A DNA stretch of 64,000 nt from Candidatus Poribacteria bacterium (lineage in GTDB: Bacteria; Poribacteria; WGA-4E; WGA-3G). The position numbers and the translations under genes were made by a program. The DNA is taken from the NCBI GenBank assembly GCA_026706025.1, contig JAPOZO010000007.1:40461-104460 (forward strand), read 5' to 3'. The notes beneath the pieces are model-generated. The model was not told where the DNA came from and searched no databases. It saw only the letters and a program-made list of their open reading frames with translations. This document shows positions 35,183 through 45,360 of the stretch, piece by piece. How positions within the stretch are numbered: the first letter of the stretch is position 1; each line of letters opens with the position of its first letter.

Positions 35183-35401
35183 GTGGACTCCAAAAAACGG
35201 ATATTTGGAGAAGCCAAGGATGCCGAGACGACAAGAAATAAAAAACGATCAACAGGTTGCATTCCATATTACAAGCCGGTAACGGACGCGCTCCGCACAA
35301 TATGGCTTTATAGGTTTGTAGGTGCCCTCGGCAAGATACCCCAATGTACTATTGTGGGAAATACGAGATACCAGAAAAGGTGGGAGACTTTAATAATATG
35401 A
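35183..35401 (+). CDS. Possible leader ORF coupled to the giant gene
   Basis: A GTG-started frame of 72 codons lies inside the leader and ends in a TGA that overlaps the start of the giant gene (ATGA at 35398-35401). The product is basic (MDSKKRIFGEAKDAETTRNK) and matches nothing I know. The ribosome binding site is weak. The overlap suggests translational coupling, but the frame may be fortuitous. Confidence 0.3.
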   Translation: MDSKKRIFGEAKDAETTRNKKRSTGCIPYYKPVTDALRTIWLYRFVGALGKIPQCTIVGNTRYQKRWETLII

Positions 35402-38400
35402 GAACTCGTAGGAGTCGCAAATATTGCTCGCGACGCTTTGCTTCCGTAATGAGTGTATTAGCACTCTTTCTTTCTATAATGCTGGTTATCTGCTCGCATC
35501 ATTCTGTGCATGCGCAAACGGTTTCCGGGCCCGGCATGAAAACTGCTGCGATCCAGATCCGGGATGACCTTTCTATCGGTAACATTCGTAAGGACATCGC
35601 ACGTCTGTCAAGTCTTGAGACTCGTGTGACAGGCTACCCGCAAGCCGCAAGTGGAAGTAAATACATCTTTGACCGATTCGTCGAAATCGGTTTGCAAAAT
35701 GTGGAAAGTCGCGAATTTCCGGTCACTGTACCCCTTGACCACAACGACAGTGTCATTGAGGTACTCTCGCCTGAGGCTACTGTTCTACACACCTTTGAAC
35801 TCACACCGCTCTGGCCCAATCTTGTCCGCACTTCACTCTTAGCAGATGGAATTAAACACACCGTATTAGCAGATGAAACACTGCAAGACATCGCTGAAAG
35901 TTACCAAGTTAACGAAGCAACTATCCTCGGAGATAGACGAAACAAATTTCTGGCGACCCCTGTCGTTGAAGGAAGTACCGTATTTATTCCGACAGGCGGT
36001 TTATCCGGTCCGCTCCTTTACGCCAATGATGGTCAACTCGCCGATTTCAACGGTACCAACATCGGTGGATTCTGGTATGAGCTCCAAGATGGTGATACCC
36101 TCACAACGCTCGCACGACGCTATCGAATCACTGAAGCCAGTATCACCGACGATATACTTAATGAACATCTACAAAAAGCGTCTGATGGCATTGATAACGA
36201 TGAGGATGGCACTATTGATGAATATGGTGAGATCCCTTTGCTCTCTGAAATTCGAGGATGGGCAACTGATGGTATTGACAACGATGCCGATGGTTGGACA
36301 GATGAAGTACCTGGCGACGCTACCGATGGCATTGATAACAACAATGATGGACAAATTGACGAAACCGGTGAGTTCGTCGCCGCCAGCGAATCAAATATCT
36401 TCATCCCGAGAGGCGCGATCGTACTCCTTGACTTTAACTCCGTTACCCGTTACATCAACGCTGCAATGCTCGGTGGGACTGCTGTCATTTTTATTGAACC
36501 CGAAACCACCATCCGAGGGGAAGCAGAAAACAAGTTTGGCACCGTCCCCGCCAACATCCCGCGATTTTGGATTTCTAAAGAAGATGCCGACGTTCTCACA
36601 CATTTACTTCAAGAACACCACGCGCAAGGCACTGAGGTGAATGTCCGAGTCAGAGGTAAAATGACTTGGGAACGTCGCGTCGGGCAGAATATACGTGGCT
36701 TTTTGGAAGGTGGAGACCCCACGCTACGCGATGAACTCGTCGTTATCACCGCTTATTACGATTCCATGTCTGTCGTGCCAGCTATGGCCCCTGGCGCAGA
36801 TCCGACTTGCGGGGTCGCAACCCTCATGGAACTCGCGCGCCTCTTTAGTCAACCCCAGTATCGTCCGGGGTACTCCGTCCTCTTTGTCGCTGTTGACGGG
36901 CATTTCCAAGGGCTTGCCGGTATGCGCGCCTTTATGGAAGGTATCGGACAGGATATTGTCGGTGCGGCTACTGACTCACCCGGTACGCCGACAATGCACG
37001 GACTCCGCCGTGGACTCTCTACAGATATCATCGAATTTGAAGAGTTGGGCAGAAGGCTGCTCTTCTCTATTGACCGAAGCGTTCTCGTCGATCTCCCAGC
37101 CGGTTTTTACCACGGTATACACAACGTAAAGGCGGATCTGGACTCGCTCGGAACAACACTTGACGGTTTGGCAAAAACTCGCTCTGAGATCGAAAATCTC
37201 ACAGAGCAACAGCGAGACTTTTCAGAACGGCAGAAGAAGCAAGCAGATAGAAATCGAAAGCGCGAGAAGCAAGGGTTTACTGGCGAAGAGAAAAGCCGGT
37301 TATTGGCAAATCTCGCTCGCTCAAAGAAAGAGGCGTTACAAACAACTCACTTCCTCCGGGATGTCGTTGAAAGGTTAGCTGAAGTACGCACCGTAGCACT
37401 CGACACAAGTCGAGAAGCGCAGCACGAATTAATTGTGACGCTTGCACTGCCGATCGCCCGCCTTGATGTATGGGCAGTGGATAAACTCATTCGCGCTGTA
37501 GAAACTGGGACTATTGCCGAGTATGCCAGACACCCAAATGACGCATATCTGATTCCCGAACAACAGGGATCCGACTGGCATATACCTGTTCCCGGAGACC
37601 TCCCCGAAAACCTCGTCCCTGATATTGAGACGCTTAACAAAACCTTGGCAAACTGGGAAATGAGCGACAAACGTAAATTTGCCCTGATGTGGACCCCTGA
37701 AAAAATACTTGACCGACATCTCGATTTACACTCACTCAATAAAGCGAAAAACGCACGCGGCGTTTTGCGAGATGCTACCGACACCCAAGCAGCCGCAATC
37801 CAACGCGAAACCCAACTACTTGAAAAGGTCCTCGCACAAATCCCTGACAGTCAACCTGTTGAAGATGGAATTAAGGCAAGCATTCGGAAACTCAAGGAAA
37901 CGGTATTGTCGCAAGACCCCAGTCAATTGATTTACGGTGGACAGTTCTTATCGAAAGCCGGTGTGGAACGACTAAACACTATTGATACCCAACTCCGACA
38001 ACGTTTAGCCGAATCCGAGGACTCCGTTGACATCGGTATACTAACAGCTGATCTGCTCAAGGACAAACAGGGTATCTTTGAAATAGCACTTCGGAACGCT
38101 CGGTTGGAGCGGACACGTATTGAAAATTTACTCGCAACTGCCGGAACACTCGGACGCGAATATTTGGCTGAAGAACGCCTCATTTTAGAAAACTATCTAT
38201 CAGACGCTGAGGTGGACCAGGCACTGAAACTCCGTTTACGTATCGCTTCATACATTAATGAAACAGAACTATTGGCGGTCGTCAAAAAACGCGCAGGTAC
38301 GGACATTATAGCACTCGAAAATCTTATCGAGCGCCTGCCGACGTTGTATGCAGATTTCGACGAGGAGACGAAGACACTCCTGCGTGATAACATGCTAACC

Positions 38401-41400
38401 CTCCGAAATGCCCGTTTCCGCAACATCCAGAGTCGCGTTGAAAAGATGTTGCGGATTGATACAAGTGAGTACAATCGGAAACTCGGACAGATTGAAGCAG
38501 CGATCGCCCTCCAAGACCTGTTCAACCGCTATTATACCTCACTCTATGTGAGTATTGATCTCTCATCTCAATCGGATCAGTTCGGTGTATTCAATAAGGG
38601 GTGGTTCTACGACCAACAACCCGAATTTGTGCTGCGTCGTGAGTTTGCCAGTATCGGTAATAAACTTGCCACCTACGCGCAAGATGCCGACTTCGGTGTC
38701 CGTATCCGAAAACTTTGGCAATGGACAGATGACCAGATCCGACAGGCAGTTATGGCACGCCAATGGACCGTCGCTAATGGGATTTCCGACAAAACCGCTC
38801 TTGAAGGAAAGACCCTTGAAACGTTACTCAGTTCGCACTTCAGCAAACTCACTGGACTCAGCGGTGTGAGCCGACTGATGAAGATGCAGTTTGAGCAGTG
38901 GCGCAATCAAGGCGAACCCTCTGAGGATATGCTTAAGGATATGGATTATATCCGAAAAGAGGTTGAACGCTTCATCCGAAACGATGTACGCACTGCAAAG
39001 AAAAATCGGAAGAACAGTATTCGTACACGTGAGCAACTCGATGCAATGCTCCGACTGCGACATGAGGATCCAGATACCTTCTCCGATGATGAGATTGAAG
39101 ACATCAAAACCCTCATTTCAATCGCGGGGCTCGGCGGACAATCCAACTTCGTTAACGCCATATCCGCGAGTGGTGGAAAGACATGGAAAACGTACATCCC
39201 TGGTAAAATCGCCTTTGACAGTGAGGTCGCAACGCTTGTTGGGAAAACCGGAATCGCTTTTGCAACCATTGAAGATGCTCGCGTCTTAACCGATACGCCG
39301 CTTGATACAATTGACCGCGTTGATTTGGACAAAGACGGGAACCTCCATCAGCAAGCACAAACACTGGCATCAATACTCATCCAAGCACTCCGCGATGAAG
39401 AGATGCCGACCGCCGCTCGGGTCGGTAATTTCTACTGTAACCTCTTCGGTGATGTCGTCGAATTCGATGCACGGGAGTCCGCACTTCCCAATAAGCCGGT
39501 ACCCTACCCCATCCTGACACTTCGTAGAAGGCACAAATCTATGATGGGGGTGCGCGGTGATTTGTTTGTCATGGGCGATAACAAAGGCAACTTTGAAGTT
39601 GCCGGATTAGCCATGGAGGGCAGAGCCACACGGCGGCTCGGGGGTGCGCAAGAAGTCGAAGCATACATCCTTGACAAGGATTCAGGGGACATCGTCTTCG
39701 CACCGGATTTAGGGAACTACGGCGCGAAACTGCTTCCAAATAAAGTGCCTATTAATACCCGTAGGCGTGGGTGCCGTGTTGTTACATTCCCGTGTGTGTC
39801 CACAACTATCTATGATTTGGTTGACCAGCGGTATCTGCGAACCTTGCGGGAACTTGAAATTTACGATGCCCTCACCGATAGCGCACCGGAGAAGTATGGA
39901 ATGTCCAAACCGTGGCAGCAAGAAGGTGTCTCCGCAGCTGAACCGATCGCCCTCGTCTACAGCGAACCGAATACCCGTATTAAAATCGGAATGGCTTACG
40001 GGCAGATTGGGAAACGCCTCCTACTCATCAAAGCGACGAAGAGCGGTATGAAGAACCCCACGCTTTACACCGGTGAAGGGTTTGTCGTCCGTGAAAATGG
40101 ACGGATCCGTCTTACACCCTACGTCGTTGTGCGAGATATGTGGTGGCTTGATGAGAACCGATCACGGCTCTATAAACGTTTCGGTATCTCCAGCGACCGG
40201 CTTGACAAACTGCATCAATTCGCGAATGAATACCTCGCACGCGCCGAGACGGAACTACTCCAAAATGATTATCAACAAGCACTCAAACTCGCACGCGCCG
40301 CATGGGGCTATGAATCTCGCGCATACCCAGATGTCAAACAGACTGGTAACGATGTTGTCAACGGTGTGATGTTCTACCTTGCACTACTGATGCCGTTTGC
40401 CTACTTTATGGAACGACTCATCTTCGGTTTCCCAAATATCCATAAGCAAATTCTCGGTTCGTTCGGTATCTTTTTACTCGTATTCTTCTTCCTAAGCCAG
40501 GTTCACCCTGCCTTCCAGATCACGACGACCCCTGTGATTATCTTGATTGCGTTTGTTGTACTTGCCTTGACGGTTATTGTTATCAGTATTATTGTCCGAA
40601 AATTTGAGGAGCAGCTCGAAAAAATTCGGCAAGAGGGCAGCAAAGTTTACAAGGCTGATGTCGGTAGATTGAGTGCAAGTGCCGCAGCGTTTAGCTTGGG
40701 GATTTCCAACATGCGGAAACGGAAAGGCCGGACGATCCTGACATGTTGCACGTTGGTAATTCTTACTTTCACGGTTATCTCGTTTACCTCCGTACGAACG
40801 TTTATGCATCCGAATAGAACGAGTCTCCCACAGGTGACACCGCGCTATACAGGTCTCCTCATCCGCGACCAATACTGGCGTCCGCTTGAGGAACCGGTGT
40901 TGACTTCTGTGCAGAATGACATGCAGAAAACACAAATCACACTTACTGCCTTAGAGAGGCTTCTGGCACGAAAAAGTGAGATACTCGTCAAACAGGGACA
41001 ACAACCGATTGATGTACCAGAGGCTATCGCTGCTTTAGAACAAGACGGCTTCATTGAACGGGTAGATGAAGAATCCATCGTGACTGTCCGGAACATCGTG
41101 GCACCACGGGCTTGGTATCAATCCTCAGGGACTGGGGATCAATCCTTTGTGCAGCTAACACGCACACCAAACATGGCAGATCCATCGCCCCCGACACATC
41201 AACTCACCGGTGAAGCATTGACGTTCGCTGCAAACATGCTCGTCGGAATGAATGAAGCAGAACCTGCTGTTAGTGGTATTAATAGATACCTGCAATATGG
41301 AAAGTGGTTTGATCCGGCTGATGCCAGTGAATGGCCTACGGAGTGGCCCTATGCGATTGTTCTACCCAAAGGGATGGCAGAATTGCTGAAAATTACCGAA

Positions 41401-42717
41401 AGCGATATGGGCAAGGCGACCGTTTCTGTCTATGGCGCGGACTTTACTGTCGTCGGTGTGCTCGGCATCGGGTTCAAAGATCTTACAGATAACGATGGCG
41501 AAGAACTCACACCCGTCGATTATCAGTTAATGCAACAGCAACGCAGTCGTGGGGCTACAGGTGATGAAACGCTCGAAGGTGAATTGCAGAAATATCTCCA
41601 CCTCACGCCAGACAGTATTGCTATCCTGCCTTATGAGGTTGTCATGAACCAAGGCGGCACGCTCCGCAGCGTCGCCGTTAATATGGAACCGCGAGAAGAT
41701 GACCCGAAACTCCTCGGAGCGATTGATAAGTTGGACCTCATCATGGCACCGCTCATGAACCGGATCGCTCTTGACTTCTTCGTCGGACGTGATAAAGATA
41801 CGTATCTCTATAGTAGTATCGGGATGACGAGTTTCAGTGGAATGGGCAATCTATTCGTACCGATTTTGATTGCCGCGCTCATCGTACTCAACACCATGCT
41901 TGGAGCGGTCTATGAACGTGTCCGAGAGATCAGTATTTACAGTTCTGTCGGTCTCGCGCCTGTACATATCGCCTTCCTTTTCCTTGCTGAGGCGTGTGTA
42001 TACGCTATCGTCGGTGCTGTGCTGGGCTACCTCATGGGGCAGGCAATAGCAACGACACTTGTCCACTTCGGATGGCTCGCTGGGTTGACCCTCAACTATT
42101 CCTCAATGTCAACCGTTGTCGCAACAATTATCGTCATGATTGTGGTGCTGCTGAGTACCCTGTATCCGGCAATCAAAGCCTCACGGATGGCTGTCCCTGA
42201 TATTGAGCGTAAATGGAAACTCCCGGAACCAGAAGGCGATGTGTGGCATTTCAATCTGCCTTTCACCGTCCTTGAAGAAGAGGCACTCGGTTTGAATGTC
42301 TTTATGCGCGACTATTTTGAGGCGCACGCCGATGAATCCGCAAGCGATTTCTACACCGACCAAGTCGCATTCAGCGAAACCGTGGAAGATTCATACCAAA
42401 TCGGAATGATGGTATGGTTGGCACCCTATGACTTGGGTGTGAGCCAATCAATTCAATTTGTTACGTCGCCAGTGGGTGGTGAGGAGGAAGATCTCTATAA
42501 AATTACGTTGGATGTACATCGCGAGAGTGGCGAGATCGCCTCTTGGAAACGTGTGAACCGACGGTTCCTCAACCTGCTACGGAAGCAGCTGCTTATCTGG
42601 CGGACGTTCAGCGTCGATATCCGGGCGGAGTTCCATGAACGCGGTAGAACCGAAGGCACAGATGCCGCAACGGAGGAAACATCGCAAATGGACCCAGCAC
42701 TGACACCAGCGGACTAA
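35398..42717 (+). CDS. Giant protein: LysM-like, degenerate M28 peptidase, coiled coil, FtsX-type permease
   Basis: About 2439 residues. The frame extends to 35344, but ATG 35398 (MRTRRSRKYC) opens a signal peptide ending HSVHAQ. In order: LysM-like segments (about 151-195 and 224-255); three DGIDND-type acidic repeats (about 261-325); a PA-like and M28-like domain (about 343-560) whose zinc and catalytic residues are replaced (AYYDS, GADPTCG, VDGHFQG); long helical and coiled regions (about 588-1640); three membrane helices (about 1654-1730); another near 1785; and the three-helix FtsX permease end (about 2150-2262) with a soluble tail. It is probably the membrane part of a transporter energised by the ATPase at 46994. 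Confidence 0.85.
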   Translation: MRTRRSRKYCSRRFASVMSVLALFLSIMLVICSHHSVHAQTVSGPGMKTAAIQIRDDLSIGNIRKDIARLSSLETRVTGYPQAASGSKYIFDRFVEIGLQNVESREFPVTVPLDHNDSVIEVLSPEATVLHTFELTPLWPNLVRTSLLADGIKHTVLADETLQDIAESYQVNEATILGDRRNKFLATPVVEGSTVFIPTGGLSGPLLYANDGQLADFNGTNIGGFWYELQDGDTLTTLARRYRITEASITDDILNEHLQKASDGIDNDEDGTIDEYGEIPLLSEIRGWATDGIDNDADGWTDEVPGDATDGIDNNNDGQIDETGEFVAASESNIFIPRGAIVLLDFNSVTRYINAAMLGGTAVIFIEPETTIRGEAENKFGTVPANIPRFWISKEDADVLTHLLQEHHAQGTEVNVRVRGKMTWERRVGQNIRGFLEGGDPTLRDELVVITAYYDSMSVVPAMAPGADPTCGVATLMELARLFSQPQYRPGYSVLFVAVDGHFQGLAGMRAFMEGIGQDIVGAATDSPGTPTMHGLRRGLSTDIIEFEELGRRLLFSIDRSVLVDLPAGFYHGIHNVKADLDSLGTTLDGLAKTRSEIENLTEQQRDFSERQKKQADRNRKREKQGFTGEEKSRLLANLARSKKEALQTTHFLRDVVERLAEVRTVALDTSREAQHELIVTLALPIARLDVWAVDKLIRAVETGTIAEYARHPNDAYLIPEQQGSDWHIPVPGDLPENLVPDIETLNKTLANWEMSDKRKFALMWTPEKILDRHLDLHSLNKAKNARGVLRDATDTQAAAIQRETQLLEKVLAQIPDSQPVEDGIKASIRKLKETVLSQDPSQLIYGGQFLSKAGVERLNTIDTQLRQRLAESEDSVDIGILTADLLKDKQGIFEIALRNARLERTRIENLLATAGTLGREYLAEERLILENYLSDAEVDQALKLRLRIASYINETELLAVVKKRAGTDIIALENLIERLPTLYADFDEETKTLLRDNMLTLRNARFRNIQSRVEKMLRIDTSEYNRKLGQIEAAIALQDLFNRYYTSLYVSIDLSSQSDQFGVFNKGWFYDQQPEFVLRREFASIGNKLATYAQDADFGVRIRKLWQWTDDQIRQAVMARQWTVANGISDKTALEGKTLETLLSSHFSKLTGLSGVSRLMKMQFEQWRNQGEPSEDMLKDMDYIRKEVERFIRNDVRTAKKNRKNSIRTREQLDAMLRLRHEDPDTFSDDEIEDIKTLISIAGLGGQSNFVNAISASGGKTWKTYIPGKIAFDSEVATLVGKTGIAFATIEDARVLTDTPLDTIDRVDLDKDGNLHQQAQTLASILIQALRDEEMPTAARVGNFYCNLFGDVVEFDARESALPNKPVPYPILTLRRRHKSMMGVRGDLFVMGDNKGNFEVAGLAMEGRATRRLGGAQEVEAYILDKDSGDIVFAPDLGNYGAKLLPNKVPINTRRRGCRVVTFPCVSTTIYDLVDQRYLRTLRELEIYDALTDSAPEKYGMSKPWQQEGVSAAEPIALVYSEPNTRIKIGMAYGQIGKRLLLIKATKSGMKNPTLYTGEGFVVRENGRIRLTPYVVVRDMWWLDENRSRLYKRFGISSDRLDKLHQFANEYLARAETELLQNDYQQALKLARAAWGYESRAYPDVKQTGNDVVNGVMFYLALLMPFAYFMERLIFGFPNIHKQILGSFGIFLLVFFFLSQVHPAFQITTTPVIILIAFVVLALTVIVISIIVRKFEEQLEKIRQEGSKVYKADVGRLSASAAAFSLGISNMRKRKGRTILTCCTLVILTFTVISFTSVRTFMHPNRTSLPQVTPRYTGLLIRDQYWRPLEEPVLTSVQNDMQKTQITLTALERLLARKSEILVKQGQQPIDVPEAIAALEQDGFIERVDEESIVTVRNIVAPRAWYQSSGTGDQSFVQLTRTPNMADPSPPTHQLTGEALTFAANMLVGMNEAEPAVSGINRYLQYGKWFDPADASEWPTEWPYAIVLPKGMAELLKITESDMGKATVSVYGADFTVVGVLGIGFKDLTDNDGEELTPVDYQLMQQQRSRGATGDETLEGELQKYLHLTPDSIAILPYEVVMNQGGTLRSVAVNMEPREDDPKLLGAIDKLDLIMAPLMNRIALDFFVGRDKDTYLYSSIGMTSFSGMGNLFVPILIAALIVLNTMLGAVYERVREISIYSSVGLAPVHIAFLFLAEACVYAIVGAVLGYLMGQAIATTLVHFGWLAGLTLNYSSMSTVVATIIVMIVVLLSTLYPAIKASRMAVPDIERKWKLPEPEGDVWHFNLPFTVLEEEALGLNVFMRDYFEAHADESASDFYTDQVAFSETVEDSYQIGMMVWLAPYDLGVSQSIQFVTSPVGGEEEDLYKITLDVHRESGEIASWKRVNRRFLNLLRKQLLIWRTFSVDIRAEFHERGRTEGTDAATEETSQMDPALTPAD

Positions 42718-42845
42718 GGTTTTTTAAACTATTAAATCTGGACTGCCCTCCATTATGTTACGTTTCGGGCAGGTTTAACGAAAATTGGAAACATATAATA
42801 GTTCCAAAACCCGATACAGAATTAACCAGCAACCATCGTGAAACG

Positions 42846-42871
42846 AAATTATGCCTTAAATGGCATAATTT
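42846..42871. terminator. Hairpin after the giant gene, possible attenuator
   Basis: AAATTATGCC (42846-42855), a six-base loop and GGCATAATTT (42862-42871), followed by GCTTCGCAGTGAGAA, a word shared with other repeats. It has only a short T-run, so it may only reduce read-through. The remainder of 42718-42930 shows nothing clear. Confidence 0.45.
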
Positions 42872-42930
42872 TGCTTCGCAGTGAGAATGCTTTATATTTG
42901 GAACGATGCTCAGAGGACCATAGATAAAAA

Positions 42931-43119
42931 ATGGAAAAAGTAGCAACTACTATCATCATCATCGGCAGTTTCTTATGGCTGTTCAGTGTTATCGCTCTTG
43001 ATGGACGTTGGCAATGGCAAATGTTCTCGGCTCTTGTGCTGACAATTGGTATCTTCTGCGCGCATTTCTGGGAAGAGCTACGAGACACCGACAGCACTAA
43101 AGAGTCAGGCGACGAGTGA
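42931..43119 (+). CDS. Small two-helix membrane protein in the export locus
   Basis: A 62-residue protein starting MEKVATTIIIIGSFLWLFSVIAL. Two membrane helices (about 5-23 and 30-47) precede a charged tail, EELRDTDSTKESGDE. GAGGA lies about 12 bases upstream of the ATG. It sits between the giant permease and the OPT-like permease on the same strand, so an accessory subunit role is possible. No family is recognised. Confidence 0.6.
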   Translation: MEKVATTIIIIGSFLWLFSVIALDGRWQWQMFSALVLTIGIFCAHFWEELRDTDSTKESGDE

Positions 43120-43190
43120 GAATTAGTTGTCAGTTGTCGATTGTTAGAAAAAATGGGTTCTTACCGATAACTGATAACCAATAAAAGGAG
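43119..43190. repeat. Dispersed hairpin repeat
   Basis: TTAGTTGTCAGTTGTCG on the left and ACCGATAACTGATAACC on the right, members of the TTATCAGTT family, fill the gap between two genes. Confidence 0.75.
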
Positions 43191-43200
43191 AACATTCAAT

Positions 43201-45189
43201 TTGGCGAGAGAAAGAGTAACACAAGCAGATGAATGGCAAGCTTGGGCACAGCGATACGACATTGAAGGCGGTATCCGTACCTTTGAGTCGGGGTTGACGG
43301 TTAAAGTGTTCGTCGGAGCACTTTTCGTCGGCTTGTTAATGATGCCAGGTTCCATCTATCTCAGTTATGTATCCGGCGAATCCGGTGCTGGTGCAGCACC
43401 TTGGGTCGCCGTAATTCTATTTACCGAGCTCGCTCGGCGTTCCTTTACAACCGCCCGACGCCAGGAGCTCTATATGCTCCTCGGGTTAACCGGCGCAGCA
43501 GTCGGGAGTGGGCTGCAGTACCGAAGTTTTATCTGGTACGCCTACTTCATCAATACCCCCCAGGCGGCTTCCTACGAGATCGCTGACAAAATTCCAGCAT
43601 GGATTGTACCCGCTGGCCATTCCGTCGGGGTACTTACGCGAAGTTTATTGCATCCCGATTGGTTTCTACCGATTGCCATTTACCTCGCAGGAAAACTCCT
43701 CGGAACGTTGCGATTTGTCAGCGGGCAGTATATTTTGTTCCGGCTCACGGCGGACCTCGAACGGCTCCCATATCCGATGGCGCCCATTACGGCACAGGGC
43801 GCAACCGCATTGGCTGAAACAACCGGGAAAGAAGAGACTTGGCGATGGCGCGTCTTCTCTATCGGTTCTATGGCAGGGCTAATTTGGGGATTTCTCTATA
43901 TCGGTGTCCCTTCGCTCACAGGGGTCATGATGAGCCAGCCGATTCAGATTCTGAAGATTCCGTGGATAGATTTCACGCAAAGTATTGAAGGGTTCGCACC
44001 AACCGGTGTGTTCGCTTTCCGAACTGACTTCGGACAGATGCTCTTTGGCTTCGTGCTGCCGTTCCCGATCGTCATGACAGAGTTCATTACTGCAATGGCA
44101 TCGCAATTTATTTTGAACCCGCAAATTCTGTACAGATACGAGATCCTCCACCAGTGGAAACCTGGCTTGGATGTCCGGGGTGTTGGTTTGTTCAACGGGC
44201 TGGATTTCTGGATGAGTTATGGCATGGGGAAATCTTTTAGCCTCGCGCTCGTCGGCATGGCGGCTTCAATCCCGATGCTCTTCAAACTACGGAAATCCAA
44301 GAAAACAGCTGGCGAACGCGGTTCCTTCGCGACACCACCTAACCGGGGTGATTTTCCAATATGGTTGATGGGATTAATGTGGCTCGTCGGTATGGGTGGA
44401 TTCGTATGGCTTATCCACTGGATGGTGCCTAACTTCCCGTTAAGTTTCTTACTCGGTTACGCTTTCCTCTACACACCGATTAATTCGTATATTACCGCAC
44501 GGACTTTCGGTGTCTTAGGACGCGATCTCTTTGAAATACCGTATCTGCACGAAATTACTTTTATTTTGAGCCGATATGAGGAGATAGATATCTGGTTTGC
44601 ACCGCTGCCAGACGAAGATTACGGACGCGGTACACAGAGTTGGCGGGTACTTGAATTGACAGGCACAACCTTCACTTCAAACCTTGCTGGTACACTTCTG
44701 ATTATGCCAATTCTGATTGTTAGTGGAATTGTGGTACTTCACTTTATCTGGAAGATTGCTCCTATTCCGAGTGCGCAGTATCCCTTCGCACAGATGATGT
44801 GGCCCATTAACGCCACAAATGAATGTCTCTGGAAAACTTCACTGCGGGATGGAAATAGCCAAATGCTTCAAGCAATTCGCGGGGATTATGTCTCCGCTGG
44901 ATTTACCTCAAGCCTCGCAATCTACGGGATGTTGTGGGTCTTTAAACTACCCTCAATGTGGTTCTACGGTATTATTGGAGGTATTGGGGCTGATCCGGGC
45001 AGCATGATCGCACGGCTACTCGGGGCGGTTATCGGGCGATTCTACATGATCAAGCGGTTCGGTATGAAACGCTGGTATATGTTCAATCCAGTGCTCGCAG
45101 CAGGGTTTGCGTGTGGGGTCGGTCTCATCGGTATGGGGACCGTTGCTATTGCCCTTGTCTCCAAAGCCGTTATCGTCAAACCATTTTAA
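43201..45189 (+). CDS. OPT-like multi-spanning permease (DUF6785 relative)
   Basis: A 662-residue membrane protein with about 14 hydrophobic segments. TTG is the start, with AAGGAG upstream. The block LERLPYPMAPITAQGATAL is typical of oligopeptide-transporter-like families and matches the corresponding block of the 6533 permease. The cytoplasmic loop (about 365-385, KSKKTAGERGSFATPPNRG) lies at the same place as the repeat-derived loop in that relative. The soluble segment YLHEITFILSRYEEIDIWFAPLPDEDYG follows. It is probably a transporter of peptides or similar solutes; this is inference from the family pattern and the PqqD-like neighbour. Confidence 0.7.
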   Translation: MARERVTQADEWQAWAQRYDIEGGIRTFESGLTVKVFVGALFVGLLMMPGSIYLSYVSGESGAGAAPWVAVILFTELARRSFTTARRQELYMLLGLTGAAVGSGLQYRSFIWYAYFINTPQAASYEIADKIPAWIVPAGHSVGVLTRSLLHPDWFLPIAIYLAGKLLGTLRFVSGQYILFRLTADLERLPYPMAPITAQGATALAETTGKEETWRWRVFSIGSMAGLIWGFLYIGVPSLTGVMMSQPIQILKIPWIDFTQSIEGFAPTGVFAFRTDFGQMLFGFVLPFPIVMTEFITAMASQFILNPQILYRYEILHQWKPGLDVRGVGLFNGLDFWMSYGMGKSFSLALVGMAASIPMLFKLRKSKKTAGERGSFATPPNRGDFPIWLMGLMWLVGMGGFVWLIHWMVPNFPLSFLLGYAFLYTPINSYITARTFGVLGRDLFEIPYLHEITFILSRYEEIDIWFAPLPDEDYGRGTQSWRVLELTGTTFTSNLAGTLLIMPILIVSGIVVLHFIWKIAPIPSAQYPFAQMMWPINATNECLWKTSLRDGNSQMLQAIRGDYVSAGFTSSLAIYGMLWVFKLPSMWFYGIIGGIGADPGSMIARLLGAVIGRFYMIKRFGMKRWYMFNPVLAAGFACGVGLIGMGTVAIALVSKAVIVKPF

Positions 45190-45358
45190 TAGTTGTCAGT
45201 CGTCAGTTATCATGCTTCGCAGTGAGAACAGTTAAGAGGTTTTAGATTTACCCAACAGTTTTAGGCGATCTCAACACCTCTTGTTACTGGCAACTGAAAG
45301 GTTTTTTCTGAAAAAAACCGCTCTGACAACTGACAACTGACAACTGATGACTATATAA
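45190..45358. repeat. Dispersed hairpin repeat, long copy
   Basis: TAGTTGTCAGTCGTCAG on the left is answered by ACAACTGACAACTGACAAC on the right, with GCTTCGCAGTGAGAA between. It fills the complete gap, so no ribosome binding site is visible for the next gene. Confidence 0.85.
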
Positions 45359-45360
45359 AC

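Noticed and set aside
35344..35397. Earlier ATG for the giant protein
   Set aside because: The 18 extra residues would precede and mask the signal peptide; ATG 35398 has a GGGAG upstream.
45230..45360. Small ORFs within repeat DNA
   Set aside because: Open stretches come from AACTGACAACTGAC-type repeats and carry no ribosome binding site.
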